Assembly: GCA_003427395.1 (NCBI GenBank)
Contig: BFEA01000183.1
Coordinates: 692,367-727,277, forward strand
DNA length: 34,911 nt
Origin: Chara braunii
Lineage: Eukaryota; Streptophyta; Charophyceae; Charales; Characeae
Reading direction: 5' to 3'
Position 1 is the stretch's first letter; each line of letters starts with the position of its first letter. The notes under the pieces are model-generated. The model was not told where the DNA came from. It searched no databases and saw only the letters and a list, made by a program, of their open reading frames with translations. Shown one piece after another: positions 10,017 through 20,845 of the stretch. A program made the position numbers and the translations under genes.

Positions 10017-13000
10017 TGTGGTTCGTATATACCCCATCTTCGAGGTTCCCGCTCTTGGAGATTCGACAGTGGAGATGGTAGAGTTGCCTTGTGACGGCTG
10101 ATGCCGTCCTCGGTCGCTCTGTCATAGAGTGTCTGGCGCGCTAGTGTTAGCCCTGCCTTGTCTTCCATCATCCCCTACATCGTATGCTTTCCTGTTCGTC
10201 GGCTGAGCGGCATGCATCAGAACCGTAGATATAAATCACAAATTTTATAAACTCGTGTCAATTCTCAGTCCTTCCGACTACCAAACCCCTCAGTTCCCTC
10301 TTATAACTCTCAATCTTATCAAAAATTTTATCTTCCCAGCCCTCTTGTTTATTCTGACAGAATGATGCATATATCACGGGAGTCTCCGTGCTTGACATAC
10401 TCATTTCTCTCCCTACTACAAGTTCCCGCTCCCCTTGCCGGTAGTCTGTCACCGAAGGCCTGTTCCATTGCGGACCCCTTCCCCACATGGGATCATAAGG
10501 TGCTGCTACTTCTGCAATTGTATATAATCCCCACCCGGGCGTTGTTGGTCCCTCCCGTTCACCGTTTCTAGGTAAAGACTAGGGTCTCATCTACAGGGCA
10601 TGGCCTGAAAGACTCCTGAAAGCATATTACGGTCGACTGTGGGCCTTGTCCGAGGGTGATTAAGGGACGCAAATACGCGACCTACTTTTCACACATGAGG
10701 CAATGGTCTTCCAACAACAGCTAACCAGGCTAGCCAGCACACCTGACTTCTTCTGAGAACTTGAGTAATCCGTCTAAATCATCCCTAAGGTCAACACGAC
10801 ATCCGCAGATTCAGCCTCAATTAGACCGTGGAACGAATAATTATGCAATTTTTCCTCTAATCGATGGGGTTTGTGGACTGAGTGCGCTAGGGGACCCAAT
10901 GAAATGTTTCTAGTTATGACCCACAGGATGTAAGGGCGCTCTAGCCACGAAAGTTAGGAAAGGAAACGTAAAATCTAACCTAATCTTGCCAGTAATAAGC
11001 ATTCATGATAAGTTCTCTGCTCACGGGACCCACTCACAATGCTTGTCGCAACTCATTTCCAACTGTTGGGTCCTCCAACGTCAGACGGGAGAACTGGGGT
11101 ATACTTAAGGATGAGCCCTAGCTATAGACCTCGTCCACCGTGGCATACAGTAGGCAAACACTATATCTCTGTCTTTGTTGATCGAGCCAACTTTTAACCA
11201 AAATTTTGTACAATAATTGTCGCTAGTATTAGTCCCCGCCAAGCAGGAACTTAATGATTAGGTAGGCCACTTTTCTCAACTGTTGCTTTTTCCGTCCACG
11301 ACTCATTACTCCATCACAACCCTCTAAGGAAGACACTGATTCATTCGGAGTGGGGGGGAGATAGGCTGGCCACCTCGCTCATGGATTGTGCACACCCATA
11401 TACACTTAGCTCTCTATGGGCTCTAACCGTTGCAAGGTTTTGAGTTCACAGAGAGCACAATCTCAAGCGAGTACTTATGGTCGTACGGATACGAGGGGCG
11501 CACTTGCCAAGTTATACAAATATTTTGATGTCCATGCAGGATCACGCCCTCATGTTTCTGCTTATGTGTGCTTCCAAAATTACAGTTAGTTATTTAGATA
11601 ACCCCCTTTTCAGAAGACTCAAGAAAGCTTTTAGGTTCATTTTGCACTCACACAAGCTTCATAAAATTAATGCGTGAAGTAACATTCGGTCACCAAGTTA
11701 AACTCGAATCTCAACGCTTGTCACACCAGTAGCTCGGGAAAACACTTCATAATAGGAACGAGTCTTCAGACACACGAGACAGTGACCACACCAAGCAACT
11801 GGAATTAAAGCTCAGTTTTCGTTTCATCACCGATCAGGAGGTACTCCGCCAAAGGATGAGTGATTATACGGGATGCGAACAATTCATTACCCATCTAGGG
11901 TGACGATAAGGGGCAAGGAAACCAAAGGAAAACACGCCCAGGGAAGACCCGTCTTCGGGGCCAGTCCATGTAGCTTCTTCCGGATCTGCCACCTTTACTT
12001 ATCACCATACAGGGGCTGCACGAATCTGAGCTTTGCGGCACAACCTGCTTATAATTACAAATATTTCCCGAATATTAAAATCTTAGTCCCGCAAGAAATG
12101 TTCACAATTATAATCAGTTCACGCGTGGAGTATCAATCACTTTCCAATAAGTGTCCACAGAGGAACTATGAAAGACCATGAAATAGTTTCAGTCCGCATC
12201 AGAATGATATGCAACTTAGCGAGAGAAGTACTAATCACAGCAACCGAGGCCGACTCAACCCAACGAGGCAACTTCATAATCCTTTGGTCACCACCAACAT
12301 TTTCCCGGTGTTTGCAAGATCACATGTTAAATGGCGTCGAACCATTCGCATCGAACGAAGACCGTTTCAGTCTGACGACTAAACTTTCTCAACTTTGCCA
12401 AACTAGAGCAAGCGCAAAACACGAGTAATCAGAACAATTGTTTCCCTGTCACCCATTTGACCACCGTGCTTGCCTGGGCTCGTCGATTCGTCGAACCGCT
12501 AGCTTTTAAGTCTCATACTCATCATAGTGCACTGAGACCATAGAAAACGCCAAATTGAGGGTCCACGCACTGAGACCTTGCTCAACGACTCTCATTGCCC
12601 ACTCTCATGGCTAAGTCGGACGAGGGAAAGGAAAAAAAGAAAAAAAAGAAAAAAAAGAGGAGTCAGACAGTGCCATCCAAGTGCTAGTGTGAGTAGCTCC
12701 AAACACACTCTTCAATATCACTGGTTGTTAAACACTATCATTCCTGATGACAACAAGTTTCTTTAAATCGCTAACCCACGTTCGTGTTGCCTTGACGAGG
12801 CAGGGTCATGGACGACGAGTATTGCTGGTTCACACCAGGATTTTCAATGACGTCTACAATCTCGCCGGCTCTCGCACACCCGGCGGTAAGCACGCACTTC
12901 GCCCTCTAGCGTAAGCAGCAAGAAAAAACTGGTCGTGGGTGTAAACAGGTGGCGCCAATAGCTCATTCTCACGCGGTCAGCCCCATATGCACACCCACAC

Positions 13001-13715
13001 ACTTTATCGTTAGTCACCACGTTGCAGCAGAGCATGACATGAGATCGTGTGCGTAAAAGAGAAGACATGCAGCAACCCAACACTACCATTCCGTGGTCAA
13101 ACTGAAAGTATTGGGTACCATGCCAGGGAAAATGGCCTCGGTGCCTGATCGTTCAGTTATGACATATCCGACAGCTGACACCCATCAAAGGAGAACATAT
13201 GTTCGTTTCTTCTTCAATGACACATATCAACGGGAGCTATGGATGCAAGCTTCCCTTCGCTAATCGTCAAGTACCACTCGCGATCACTTAGTACCCAACT
13301 ATGCAACTTATTTCAGTCTCGCTATTACTGTGAACAGATCTTGTCCCGCTGAGATCCGCACCTACGACGACGGCCCGGACCAGCGAGCGACACTCTTACA
13401 CCATCATCCAGGCCAGCAAGAAGCCACCCCGCTCAGATTGAACTCAGGTCACGCCCATACCGAATCGCCGGCTTCAACAGTGAGCCAAAGCATACAACTT
13501 CTTTCCTCTCGTGATTGTTGTCAACGCCTAACCGAGTCCTCTATCCCGCTATGAGATCTAGAGCCTCTCCAACGAAGAGGTTCCTGGAAGACCACAAGCG
13601 AGGAAGAGAATGATAACGACGCCCCCAAAAGAGAAAAGTACCTGCGCTCATCACAGTTCCCCTTCTCAAATCTTGATTACCTCCCGTGGCGCGGTGAGCG
13701 CGGGAATGTACTGTA

Positions 13716-14988
13716 ACTAGATACACAGGCGGCGCGCAAGGAGGTGACGTCCCCGACGGACTCACACACTGCGTTACCCTTGCATGTCTGGTCTTTTCTC
13801 TCCCACATGTCTCTCTCTCCGACTCTCTTCGCACAGTACGTGTACACTCCCAGTCGCAACCCGACTTCTAGATGCAATAGCCAAGCTCATGAGCATGGGG
13901 CTCGTACAAGTAGCGAGGTGGACTGCCAAGGAGCACTCAAACTGGCCTGGGTCGGTCGCCACACTCCATCTGAACAAGGCACTAGCGGTCCAGGTGTTGT
14001 CAACCAATCCGCTCTTCCTCATAGCTAGCCGCACGTGCCTGGTCTCTCTCTCTCTCTCTTTTGTAACCACCGCCTTTCTTTCTCCCTCCCCGCGATGATC
14101 CTTCCCCGCGTGTTGACCTTTGTTGCTCTCCGTCTACCGGCCCTGGTCCCTCTGTTGCCGCGAACTGACCTCTGGGCCGCTTTCCTCTGGTTCAGTTGGA
14201 GGGCGGTCCCACCTCCACTGGTCCAGACCATGCCAGGACTGGGTCTCTGCGTTTAGGTCGCTCGCTTCACTATCAGCTTCGGAGTCGCAGTCCAGGTGCC
14301 TCTGCTCCTGCTCTACCGTGTCCGTCAAAGTCTCCGCCTCCAGGTAAGAAACGGTCACTTTCACTTCATTTGTGACCCGGTCACGCCTGCACCTTCTCTC
14401 TGCGCGGTCCTTAGCCTCCGTAATTGCCATGTACAGGTCTGGGTCCACCCTCATCTCCTCCTCTTTTCCCCCCTCTACGTTTATCCTCAGCTTTGCCTCT
14501 CGGCTGCCGTAGGTGTAGTCCAGCATGGTTGTTACCGTAGGCCCATCTCCCGACATCCGCTCCCATCTACAGAGGGACTGGATGCACCTCGGCCTATAGC
14601 CATACAACCCGCTGCTTCGCACCATGGCTGTCTTTTCGAAAGAATTAGCCGACACCAGGCTACTGGCTCCCAGATAGCCGTACCCAGACACTCAGAGCAT
14701 GAGGGCGGACACTCAGACGATCTTCCACACTCACCACACTGGCCAGCCCTCTCTCGTTCGGGTTCACTAGTACTTGGCGTACCGAGATCACTCGAGCTCA
14801 GAGTAAGGCGCGACTTAACTTGCAAGCCCACCCTCGTTCTTTATAAGGTTGCCTTTTGTCGCGATCCCTGTGCTCTGAATGGGGGAACTGCAAACAAAAC
14901 ACCAGTATTTCGTTTTCCAGTAACTTTGTAATTCACAAATTAGTGAAATAAAACAAAATAAAGAAAGGGAAATCAGGAGGTAGTACAT
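13716..14988. mobile_element. 1.27-kb presence/absence block, possible insertion
   Basis: Copy 2 reads ACTGTACAACAATGG straight across this point, whereas copy 1 has ACTGTA, then 1.27 kb, then GTACATCAATGG. A 3-base GTA is therefore shared at both edges, consistent with either an insertion with a short target duplication or a deletion from copy 2 at microhomology. No terminal inverted repeats were seen. The block is more GC-rich than its surroundings and holds the ORF at 14134-14625. Confidence 0.55.
14134..14625 (-). CDS. unrecognised acidic ORF inside the 1.27-kb block
   Basis: About 163 residues from an ATG at 14623-14625; the frame is open a further 22 codons upstream. The middle has coding-like character (YTYGSREAKLRINVEGG, then a charged helix with ITEAKDRAERRCRRDR). 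The C-terminus is acidic and Glu/Asp/Ser-rich, ending in an Arg/Gln tail. A longer open frame on the opposite strand (14296-14931) overlaps it, is hydrophobic and His/Pro-rich, and looks like its shadow. No family is recognised. It could be a gag-like or accessory ORF of an inserted element, or chance in GC-rich DNA. Confidence 0.3.
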   Translation of the reverse strand: MVRSSGLYGYRPRCIQSLCRWERMSGDGPTVTTMLDYTYGSREAKLRINVEGGKEEEMRVDPDLYMAITEAKDRAERRCRRDRVTNEVKVTVSYLEAETLTDTVEQEQRHLDCDSEADSEASDLNAETQSWHGLDQWRWDRPPTEPEESGPEVSSRQQRDQGR

Positions 14989-15357
14989 CAATGGTCATAG
15001 CGCCGACTTTCCGCGTGAAGTGACCGCCACCCTTGCAGGGGTCCCATAATGGGACACTGACCGGCAATCCTCCAGGTCTAAAAAGGAAACGCCGGATTAT
15101 AGCCACAGGGTACCCGTGTCGGATGGCAAGGAGGGGGCTGATGACTCTCCATTGGGGGGTGATAAGCCTCCTACCAATGCGGTCGTGGGTTGCTCCTCTT
15201 TTGGGGCCGTCGCGCCACGCTTGATCGAACCTTTTAGCCATTGGCACAAAGTGAAAAGTCGGGCCAGTCTAGGCCACAGACCACAGCCACGCTCAAAATT
15301 CGAATCGTTGGCCTTCCCCCGAAGTGACAGAAGGAAAATTTAAATAAGAAGATTGAC

Positions 15358-15417
<60 letters not shown>
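15358..15417. repeat. (AAT)20 microsatellite
   Basis: Sixty bases of perfect AAT repeats, preceded by a short purine-rich stretch. The poly-Leu frame across it on the minus strand is an artefact. Confidence 0.97.
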
Positions 15418-15418
<1 letters not shown>

Positions 15419-15548
15419 GAGGAAGAGAAATCATAATGCCGCTGCGGTCAGAGATCACTACATCGTCCCAGACTAAAGCGAGGGTCCAGATATACGCGCA
15501 GGTCCGACACTCGATTTCCTTTCTCTTCTTACCCCGTTTTCTGTTCGA

Positions 15549-16060
15549 CTGTAACAACCCTAACCCATAACCTGGTTTGAGGGCCCTCGGCGCGCAATAG
15601 AAAAGACCGCGTCGATCCTCCTGATTTCGCGTCCCTCGGCGGGCCCGACCACTACCACGGCCACAGGCCGGTAGTGCTCTGCTAGCAGGGCGCCGAGCTT
15701 GCGTGGACCAATGGAAAGCCTAGCGGCGCACCCCCAACGTTTTGCTAAAGTGTACGCCAAGTGGATCGGTCCATAACAGGGCATAACCCAGGTGTATCAA
15801 GAGTCCGACGAGCCACAGGCTTCTCAGCAGGGCGCCGGTACCAAGCAGAGTCTGGCACACAGGAGGGCCGGGACACCGCGCCCGCCCAACGTCCCCGCTA
15901 GGCCAAAATGAAGCAACATGCTAGTATAAAACAAAAGTGATTGTAGGCACTTCTCATTCACTTTCACTACGTATCACAGCGAAGTTCTCTCAAAATTGAC
16001 CTGCGCTAACGTTCTTTCTCTTTCGTAGTGCACTCTTCCTTTCTTCACCTGGCAACAGGT
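15549..16060 (+). repeat. possible plus-strand LTR (start TGTAACAACCC)
   Basis: TGTAACAACCCTAACCCATA around 15550 resembles the TGTAACA(C)CCC start of many plant gypsy-type LTRs. It is GC-rich through about 15900, then has a TATA-like GTATAAAAC near 15925 and a pyrimidine-rich leader before a gag-like ATG at 16224. Two partial repeats of CCACAGGC...CAGCAGGGCGCCG occur at about 15660 and 15812. The 3' end is not clear and no second copy of this LTR lies in the window, so this is only a candidate. Confidence 0.3.
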
Positions 16061-16223
16061 CGGGGCGATCAATCATTCGTTTCTTTTTTACCCTTCCCCT
16101 CTTTCTCTCACAGCGATCATTCTCTGCACAATCCACCGATGTTTCTCTCTTTCCCTTGCAACTCTACCCCAATGTAGATTCTTATCACAGCGCGCCATTT
16201 CTTCTTTTGATTTTTCTTTCATC

Positions 16224-16623
16224 ATGCCTGAGGCACACCGTGGACAGGGAAGAAGGAGAGGTGATAGGGCAGGGAAGGTTCGTGAAGAGCCGCCACCTCG
16301 CACAAGGCGCGAATACAGTTTTAAGGAGGAAGAGGAGGAAGTCCGAGGATAAGATGGAGTACTTCCAAAAGAAGTTTGAGGCGCGCTATGATACCCCAAG
16401 TCTCTCTTCCCCTCCGTATTCCCCTAGAGCCCCCACTACCCCTGCGATGAGTAGGGCCCTAGTGCCAATTTCACCACCTCCTACCCCATGTACAGTTTCC
16501 CCTTCTTCTCATCCCAGCGACTGCACTCTTTTCTGCATTTTTTTTCTTCTCACACTTCTTCAACTCGAATTCATGGCTATCCTTTACATCTTGTATAAGC
16601 GTGATTTCTCTCTGAACTTATGA
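16224..16623 (+). pseudogene. gag-like N-terminal fragment, frameshifted
   Basis: An ATG at 16224 opens MPEAHRGQGRRRGDRAGK, an Arg-rich start that turns acidic (FKEEEEEVRG) and stops at about 16350. One frame over, the sequence carries on as DKMEYFQKKFEARYDTPS and a Ser/Pro/Thr-rich segment to 16623, so a single-base shift probably separates them. Arg-rich starts followed by Ser/Pro tracts are common in gag proteins of LTR elements. The position downstream of the candidate LTR at 15549 fits. No capsid domain or zinc knuckle is present, so it is truncated or not gag. Confidence 0.3.
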
Positions 16624-16889
16624 ATCTTCTCTTTTCTTGATGTTTCAGTCCTTCCCATAGCGTCCCTGGCTTAAAAGTCTGAGTACTTTGAGGCCTGGGA
16701 TGCAGGTTCCTTGTGAACCAGGCCACTTGTCGACCACCAAATAAATTTAAGAAGGATTATATTTTCACTTTCCCGTTTGTTGCTGGCCTTAACCTCTTGT
16801 CATTTTGAAAACAATTTACTGTTTGAATTTTTGTAGCAGAAGAGTTACCTCAACCTTCATCCTGGTTGCAAGATCGAGAATATTGGCAG

Positions 16890-16899
16890 TCTGATACCA
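16890..16899 (-). promoter_or_regulatory. possible initiator-Met primer-binding site
   Basis: The minus strand reads TGGTATCAGA here, the first ten bases of the usual plant initiator-Met primer-binding site. Just upstream on that strand the sequence ends ...AAGCA plus one T, so an LTR would occupy 16901 upward. A ten-base match has a modest chance of occurring by accident in 35 kb, and the bases that follow (CTGCC) do not continue the match. Confidence 0.35.
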
Positions 16900-16900
16900 A

Positions 16901-18780
16901 TGCTTGAGACACTCATTTTGTCTGCCATGTCGAGGATAGGGCATACCAAACCCTTTTCCTGTTTTCTGACCTGAGTAAGACGTCTTCTCAACTTCTCAAG
17001 CAGCTCAGGGGATACCAAACCCTGTTCTTTCTCTCTCCCATCTGAGTAAGGTGTCTTCTCAGCTTCTTAGATAAAAAGGGAAGGGGATATCAAACCCCTT
17101 TTCTTTTTTCTGGTCTGGGAACTTCAAGTAAATCTTTGTATACCTGCAAAACAGCAAGTTCCACAGACAACAAACTGTCCCCTGCAAACAAGCTCCTCGA
17201 CACTTAACAGCCAAACAACAAGTAAACAAAATAAAACCCAAAATAAATTAATAAAGTAATAAAGTAATAGACACAACAAGACAGTTTCTTCACACCCAAG
17301 AGTTATTAATTGCCTTGGTTTCGGCCCACCACCGGCTACGAATGACAGACCTCCCGTCAGTCTGACATACCTTATTCGGCCCGCCTCAGGCCAGGACCAG
17401 TCAGACCATTTGTCTTGACGGCCCCTTTGACCTGCCTCCAGGTCAGGACCAGCATACCCACTACTCGAGTATGGTAGCCCTTTGGTACTCTTGCCAGGAC
17501 ACCCAGACTATAGCGGGTCTGGTTACCCTATGACAGTAGACCTCCCGTCAGTCAGACTGTCCCCTTCCCGGATTTGACCATTACGGTTGGAGACCGATTC
17601 ACCCACCAGTTTTTTGCCTAGGGCGCTGGCTGCCCCGCCGAGATTTTCGAACGTGGGACCCGGTCTAACCACAGTTCCAGGCTCTGGTGAACCTCACCGG
17701 ATTGCATCCTCTGACTGCGGTAGGGTTCCAGCTGACCCCTTTTGACCTCACAGGCCAGGCTCCCGGAGTCTTAGCCTCAGTCAACTACGGAATTCGACAC
17801 TCGCGTCAGGGATCTGCTGACCCCACCAGATTGCAACCTGCTGCGGTAAGGCTCTAGCTAGCCCCGACAATCAATGCATCTTTAGGATAGAGAAGAAAAT
17901 CCCAGACACAAACAATGAGGCATGCATATCAAATTCCACAATCAGGCAGTCCGTGCCCCAAGTATCAGAACCAACATTTCTCAAGAGACGTCCCTTCAGT
18001 CTCAAGAGACACTGAACAGCAACAAGCAACAACCCACAATGTATTCCTTAGAGACATCCCTTCAGCCTTAGGGAATACAAAGTGTTGGTCCCAGAGAGAT
18101 CCCTTCCCTCATCTGAGAGTACTTCCAAGAGACCTCCCGTCAGCCTCAAGGAAACATAGAGATACTGTTTCCAGAGAAGTCTCTTCCCTAATCTGAAACT
18201 GAAGGTACGCAACTTAGCCAAAAAACACGAAGTCCCCCAGTTGACAACTCTTTGGTCATACAGGGCTAAACCTCTTTATGCCCACCTTCTGATAGTTTTC
18301 TCGGACAGGCAACTTAACCGGCAAGAAATCCTTCTACTGACAACTCTCTGATCAGATAGAGCTGAACTCCCTGGAGCCTGTCAGACTCTCTTAGCTATGA
18401 GGGATCAATACTGATTACTCCTTAATGTACCACAGCCACGAGTTCTCTGAACTTGATACTGCACTAATATTTCTGGAGGATGGTCTCTCATCACTCTTTT
18501 TACTGTAAGATTGTTCTCTGCTCAGAGGTAAGATACTCATGGATCGACTGTGGCTCCGCATCAATAACTTTGATCTCACTGTCTCTGGAGGAAAATTAAT
18601 TCAGATGCACAGACGAAAGTAAATCATCTGAAAGATTTTTCTCAAGTCTCTCGTGTCAAAATCACACACTGATCTGATCATGCAGGAGCAATCAATGTCC
18701 GCTGAAACTTTACTCCCTACAGTGCCTTGTTGTCTTGCGGTACTTCACTTAATCTTCTGGAACTGTTTCCTTACTAGATG
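16901..18780 (-). repeat. LTR-like/3' untranslated region rich in internal repeats
   Basis: No gene was found. It follows the 3' end of the minus-strand gypsy element. Its right boundary cannot be placed: a purine-rich tract (minus strand, about 18785-18804) overlaps the integrase tail. Internal repeats include ~74-base units at 16934-17119 (2.5 copies, core GGGATACCAAACCC and CTGAGTAAG.TGTCTTCTCA). There are twin GACAGACCTCCCGTCAGTC-like words at about 17345 and 17525. An alternating two-module array lies at 17983-18195. A ~98-base duplication sits around 18205-18400 (GACAACTCTCTG with GGGCTAAAC or GAGCTGAAC). No matching second LTR lies upstream of gag. Confidence 0.45.
17983..18195. repeat. 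alternating two-module tandem array, ~79-base period
   Basis: Module A (AGAGAC.TCCCTTCAG.CT) occurs at about 17983, 18050 and 18129. Module B (AGAGAGATCCCTTCCCTCATCTGA) occurs at about 18095 and 18173. From 18050 they alternate A-B-A-B with a spacing of 78-79 bases for each kind, so the higher-order unit was duplicated as a pair. Confidence 0.55.
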
Positions 18781-18789
18781 ATTGTCCTT

Positions 18790-20000
18790 TCTTTCCTTTC
18801 TTCCTGGTCATTGTAGGGATCGTGCCAGAGTCTCTGAAGATAAACTTTCGAAGTCTCGACCCTGATACCATATCATGAACCCTTGAGCTATCCATCTCTG
18901 ATATCTCTTAAACTTTGTCTTCTGCTTCACATGTAATTCTGTAGGGACTAAGCCATCTGGGCTCCAATCGTTTAGTCCACTAGGTCTCAAGGGAACTGTC
19001 GAATAAAAGAACAACGTCACAAACTTTTAATTTTTCTCTCCTTATGTATCTTTTTCTATTCCATCTCTCTTGATCTGACAATCTGTTGGTTGTCATTCTC
19101 TCAGTGGCATCCATTACTGCCTGATCAACTTCTGATATTTGTTTCATTCTGATCTGAAGAAGTTCTGAAATAGAATATTATTTATTACTCTCTTAACTTG
19201 ACCATGTTCTGATTATACTTTCAATAGGAAAAGTAACATATCGGTCATGCCACAAAGTGAATGGAGCATAACTAGTGGTTCTCTTGACAGTACTATTGTC
19301 AGCGTAAACTGCAACTCTCAATAACTTTGGTTAGTTACTGATGTTTCCTTCAACCCATTTAGTCAATAAATCTTTTAGAGTTTTGTGACCTCTCTCGACC
19401 GGTGCGTTTGCTTGAGGGATAAGTAGTTACGTGTCGGATTTTGACGCCCAATCTAAGAGTGGTTTTTCTTACAATCTCATTCTTAAATTCGGACCCTCTG
19501 TCCGAGACAAACTCTCTGATGAAGGGGTATCTGAGATAGACTTCCTTTATCCAGTCAGCTACCTGCTCGGTTGTCTTCCTCCTCAGAGTTTTGGCCTCAA
19601 CATAGCCAAAAAAATTATATGTCATGTTCAATATGTACATCATTCCTCCCTTGCCTAATGGCATGGTGATGAGATCCAAATGAACTCTGCTGCCTGGTTC
19701 TACCAAGATAGTAGGGAATAAGGGTTCAATCATCCTCGTGGTAGATCTCTTATGACATAATGCACATGATTTACAAAACTTGTAAATCATGTCTCTCATG
19801 CCAGACCAGAAATAAAGTTTTACTATCTTAGAGTAGGTTGCTTCAACAACTTTATGACCGCCAACCCCCTCGTGTAGAGCAACACTTATTTCAAGTTGTC
19901 TTTCTTTCCCACAGACCATTCTTAATGGAGGCAGTCCTCCCTTGCCATCCACAAAGAGGTGACCTCGCTTTAGCCTGAATTTTTTTTTTGAATCTTGCAA
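18790..20000 (-). pseudogene. gypsy integrase, core and C-terminal domain
   Basis: The first frame (20000-19359) has an HHCC zinc-binding region: His43 and His49, then FCKSCALC (Cys76, Cys79, Cys82). The catalytic core follows with VHLDLITMPLG (Asp109) and FVSDRGSEF (Asp167); the two are 57 residues apart, as expected. A one-base shift just before the third catalytic residue moves the Glu-containing segment (PQANAPVERGHK) into another frame near 19410. The C-terminal part resumes at about 19170-18790 with a coiled helix (ERMTTNRLSDQERW), then VVLLFDSS and RWLSPYRI, the GPY/F-type module, and a Lys-rich tail. Stops interrupt both parts. The open frame 19020-18808 is in the wrong frame for this domain and is a shadow. 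Confidence 0.85.
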
Positions 20001-20280
20001 TAATATTCCTTTAACTGTTCTCTTTTCATTTTCTTACCAATCTCCTGGTAATTTTCATCGTATTCTTCAAAGATGAATGATGTCTCTTCCTCTTTCTTCT
20101 CACCTTCTTCTTCATTCTTTGAACCAGAGTTTTCCCCTGTCTCATGGGTTGCTATAGCTGCTGCATTGATCTTTGCATACCAATCATTCTGTTCTTCTTC
20201 TTCTTCTTTTTCGATAATTGATTCATAGACATAGGCATCAGGGATCTCTCCTCAGTTGTCTCTTTCTTCAGGTCACAAAC
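19979..20280 (-). pseudogene. acidic linker between RNase H and integrase
   Basis: In one frame the minus strand encodes DAYVYESIIEKEEEEEQNDW followed by a Glu-rich stretch (EEEGEKKEEETSFIFEEYDE) and a basic end (KKMKREQLKEYY). It links RNase H to integrase. The shift into the integrase frame falls in a run of about ten A (19979-19989 on the plus strand as T), so it is most simply a homopolymer slip. Confidence 0.6.
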
Positions 20281-20845
20281 TCCACTTATAGGAGCTTGGT
20301 GCTTTATAATCTTCATCAACTTTCTCATCCAGGAAATTATCAACATAAGCAGATTCTTCAATGGTTCCATCAATGTCTTCTTCTCCATCTTTTCTCCATT
20401 CGATTCGACTTAGGTCATCTGCCCTGTGCTTCTCAGTTGGAATCTTTTCCAAGACAAAATCAAAAGTTCAAATGAAGGTTATCCATTTGCTCACTGTTAG
20501 ATCCACTTGTTGGTGTTTCTTGATTGCACCAATCACAGCAGATGCATCAGTTCTCAGAGTGAATCTCCTTTCAAGGACATAGTGTCTGAAGCACCTGAGA
20601 CAGTGGATAATGTCAATGACTAGTAGCTCTTTCATAAATTGGGTATAGCCTCTTTCAATGGAGTTGAGAGTCCTGCTCTAAAACCTCAGAGGTTTTTGTC
20701 TACCATTCTTATCTTTCTAAATGAATACACCATCCAGAGCAACTGGTCCTCCATTTTCCTCAATGATGAAGGGTCTACCCCCTTCATCATCATAGTAAGG
20801 CACTCCTAGCACTATACCACCATCTTTTAATTTTTCCTGCAGAGT
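20280..20845 (-). pseudogene. gypsy RNase H and tether
   Basis: Visible in one frame: LGVPYYDDEGG, a GGPVALDGVFI segment, the connection segment SRTLNSIERGYTQFMKELL, then FTLRTDASAVIGAI near 20522-20560, and EKIPTEKHRADDLSRIEW at the C-terminus. The last matches the ADxLSR end of gypsy RNase H. At least three in-frame stops interrupt it: TAG twice at about 20690-20725 and TGA near 20478. It follows the RT thumb after a one-base shift. Confidence 0.75.

Larger units (their letters stand above)
7233..10213. repeat. ~3-kb dispersed repeat, copy 2
   Basis: Collinear with 15-3045. Differences from copy 1 include a shorter GT array, an 11-base insertion beside RT motif C, a 32-base loss over RT motif A, a loss of about 36 bases over the Cys/His cluster, and an extra local duplication near 9.8-10.0 kb. 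The similarity ends at GGCATGC (10207-10213), exactly where the 3.5-kb repeat begins. Confidence 0.85.
10214..15073. repeat. ~3.5-kb non-coding repeat, copy 1 (interrupted)
   Basis: 10214-13715 and then 14989-15073 match 28853-32411 in the same orientation, at well over 90 percent by eye. The intervening 1.27 kb is absent from the second copy. Short frames occur in both copies, for example 11477-11677 and 30116-30316. Their differences are mostly amino-acid changing, which argues against coding selection. No terminal TG...CA pair, primer-binding site or polypurine tract was found at the ends, so I do not call it an LTR. Function and class are unknown. Confidence 0.8.

Noticed and set aside
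11477-11677. 66-residue ORF shared with 30116-30316
   Set aside because: The two copies differ at about a dozen residues with few silent changes, so there is no sign of selection on protein sequence.
12844-13089. 81-residue minus-strand ORF shared with 31497-31715
   Set aside because: It is conserved only because the whole repeat is nearly identical. The N-termini differ and no domain is visible.
14296-14931. 211-residue plus-strand ORF
   Set aside because: It is antisense to the more protein-like minus-strand frame in GC-rich DNA. Its His/Pro/Leu-rich composition is typical of a shadow frame.
18808-19020. 70-residue minus-strand ORF as a separate gene
   Set aside because: The integrase C-terminal module (VVLLFDSS, RWLSPYRI) lies in a different frame of the same DNA, so this ORF is a shadow.
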